Part shown: positions 40,630-41,003 of the stretch, piece by piece
Numbering within the stretch: the stretch's first letter is position 1
Layout of the letters: every line of letters begins with the position of its first letter
NCBI RefSeq assembly: GCF_014836495.1
Contig: NZ_JACSQT010000010.1
Span: forward strand, 75,710-116,712
Origin: Cytobacillus stercorigallinarum
GTDB lineage: Bacteria > Bacillota > Bacilli > Bacillales > Cytobacillaceae
Direction: 5' to 3'
DNA length: 41,003 nt
Program-made: the position numbers and the translations under genes
The notes under the pieces: model-generated
What the model saw: the letters and a program-made list of their open reading frames with translations, nothing else
The model's database searches: none
What the model was told of the DNA's origin: nothing

Positions 40630-41003
40630 CTTCTCTTTTTCAATATAAAATCAATAGTTTTCCATCCCTCTTTCCTTACTCTTTTTTTCACTATCCTTGC
40701 TATATCAGGCTTTTTTCAATAGTTTACTCATGCAGTATTCCAATAAGAGACCGAAGGTTTTCTCCTCATCTTTCGCCATCTTTTTTCTTCTCTCCCCAAT
40801 TCTTTTCTCCGCCTTATTCTTCTCTCCCTTATCGGAGATTTCTATTTTAACTCCCGATAAAACGTGAAAAAATACGGAAAAAAAGCGGGGAAAACGGTCA
40901 TTTTTGGGTCGGAAAACACTCGGAATGATTAAGTCCATATAATTGTGTAAAAAGAAGAGTCATTTTATTCCTTCTTGTCAACACTGTTTTCAACGACGAT
41001 AAA
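40630..41003. other. Intergenic sequence to window edge
   Basis: Pyrimidine-rich (TTC/TCT-rich) plus strand with no convincing gene. A 23-codon minus-strand frame inside it (MAKDEEKTFGLLLEYCMSKL) has a GGGGAG-like stretch upstream, but is too short to claim. Confidence 0.5.

Noticed and set aside
40705..40938. Minus-strand 77-codon frame near the right edge
   Set aside because: Low-complexity Lys/Glu-rich sequence from a pyrimidine-rich strand, without a good start site.

Overview
The window looks like a chromosomal segment of a low-GC, endospore-forming Bacillaceae bacterium. It carries a CwlJ-type spore cortex hydrolase, a Cse60-like sporulation peptide gene, a SipW/TasA pair, a four-gene block matching B. 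subtilis yknWXYZ, and dgkB close to rlmCD. Strong GGAGG ribosome binding sites, TTG/GTG starts and U-tract terminators fit this. I cannot assign a species.

Layout. 1-560: a degenerate 51-bp tandem array with a 204-bp higher-order unit. 0.8-1.2 kb: cwlJ (minus). 1.4-4.5 kb: an ECF sigma / anti-sigma / two membrane protein operon, whose sigma gene appears to need an ATT start. 4.5-10.3 kb: small metabolic and housekeeping genes (tyrosine phosphatase, secreted glycerophosphodiesterase, GNAT acetyltransferases, histidine phosphatase, VOC protein) and two decayed genes. 10.3-16 kb: two minus-strand MFS transporters around a histidine phosphatase, a lipoprotein, small membrane proteins and an M50-like protein that lacks its zinc motif. 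16.2-19.6 kb: a PlcR/NprR-like HTH-TPR regulator next to a thermolysin-type secreted protease. 19.9-21.1 kb: sipW-tasA without tapA. 21.5-25.3 kb: yknWXYZ behind a textbook SigW-type promoter. 25.4-27.2 kb: DoxX protein and a PadR/HAAS pair with twin operators.

27.9-31.6 kb is the most striking part: an AT-rich minus-strand operon encoding a 98-residue secreted peptide precursor, an SdpA/DUF5819-like protein, an HTTM (SdpB-like) membrane protein, a transglutaminase-fold membrane protein and a DCC-family thiol oxidoreductase. It resembles the SdpABC toxin-maturation system but has a different, cysteine-free precursor and two additional putative enzymes. In B. subtilis YknWXYZ protects against the SDP toxin, so its presence 2.6 kb away suggests a linked production and resistance island (inference).

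32-34 kb: small nucleotide kinase, ASCH and DUF2750 genes. 34.1-35.5 kb: DUF3006 plus a lipoprotein with a ComEC-like metallo-beta-lactamase domain and helix-hairpin-helix tail. 35.8-40.5 kb: dgkB, an esterase, a complete IS1595-family element with an 8-bp target duplication and a small passenger gene, and rlmCD. The window ends in non-coding sequence with short repeats and a terminator.
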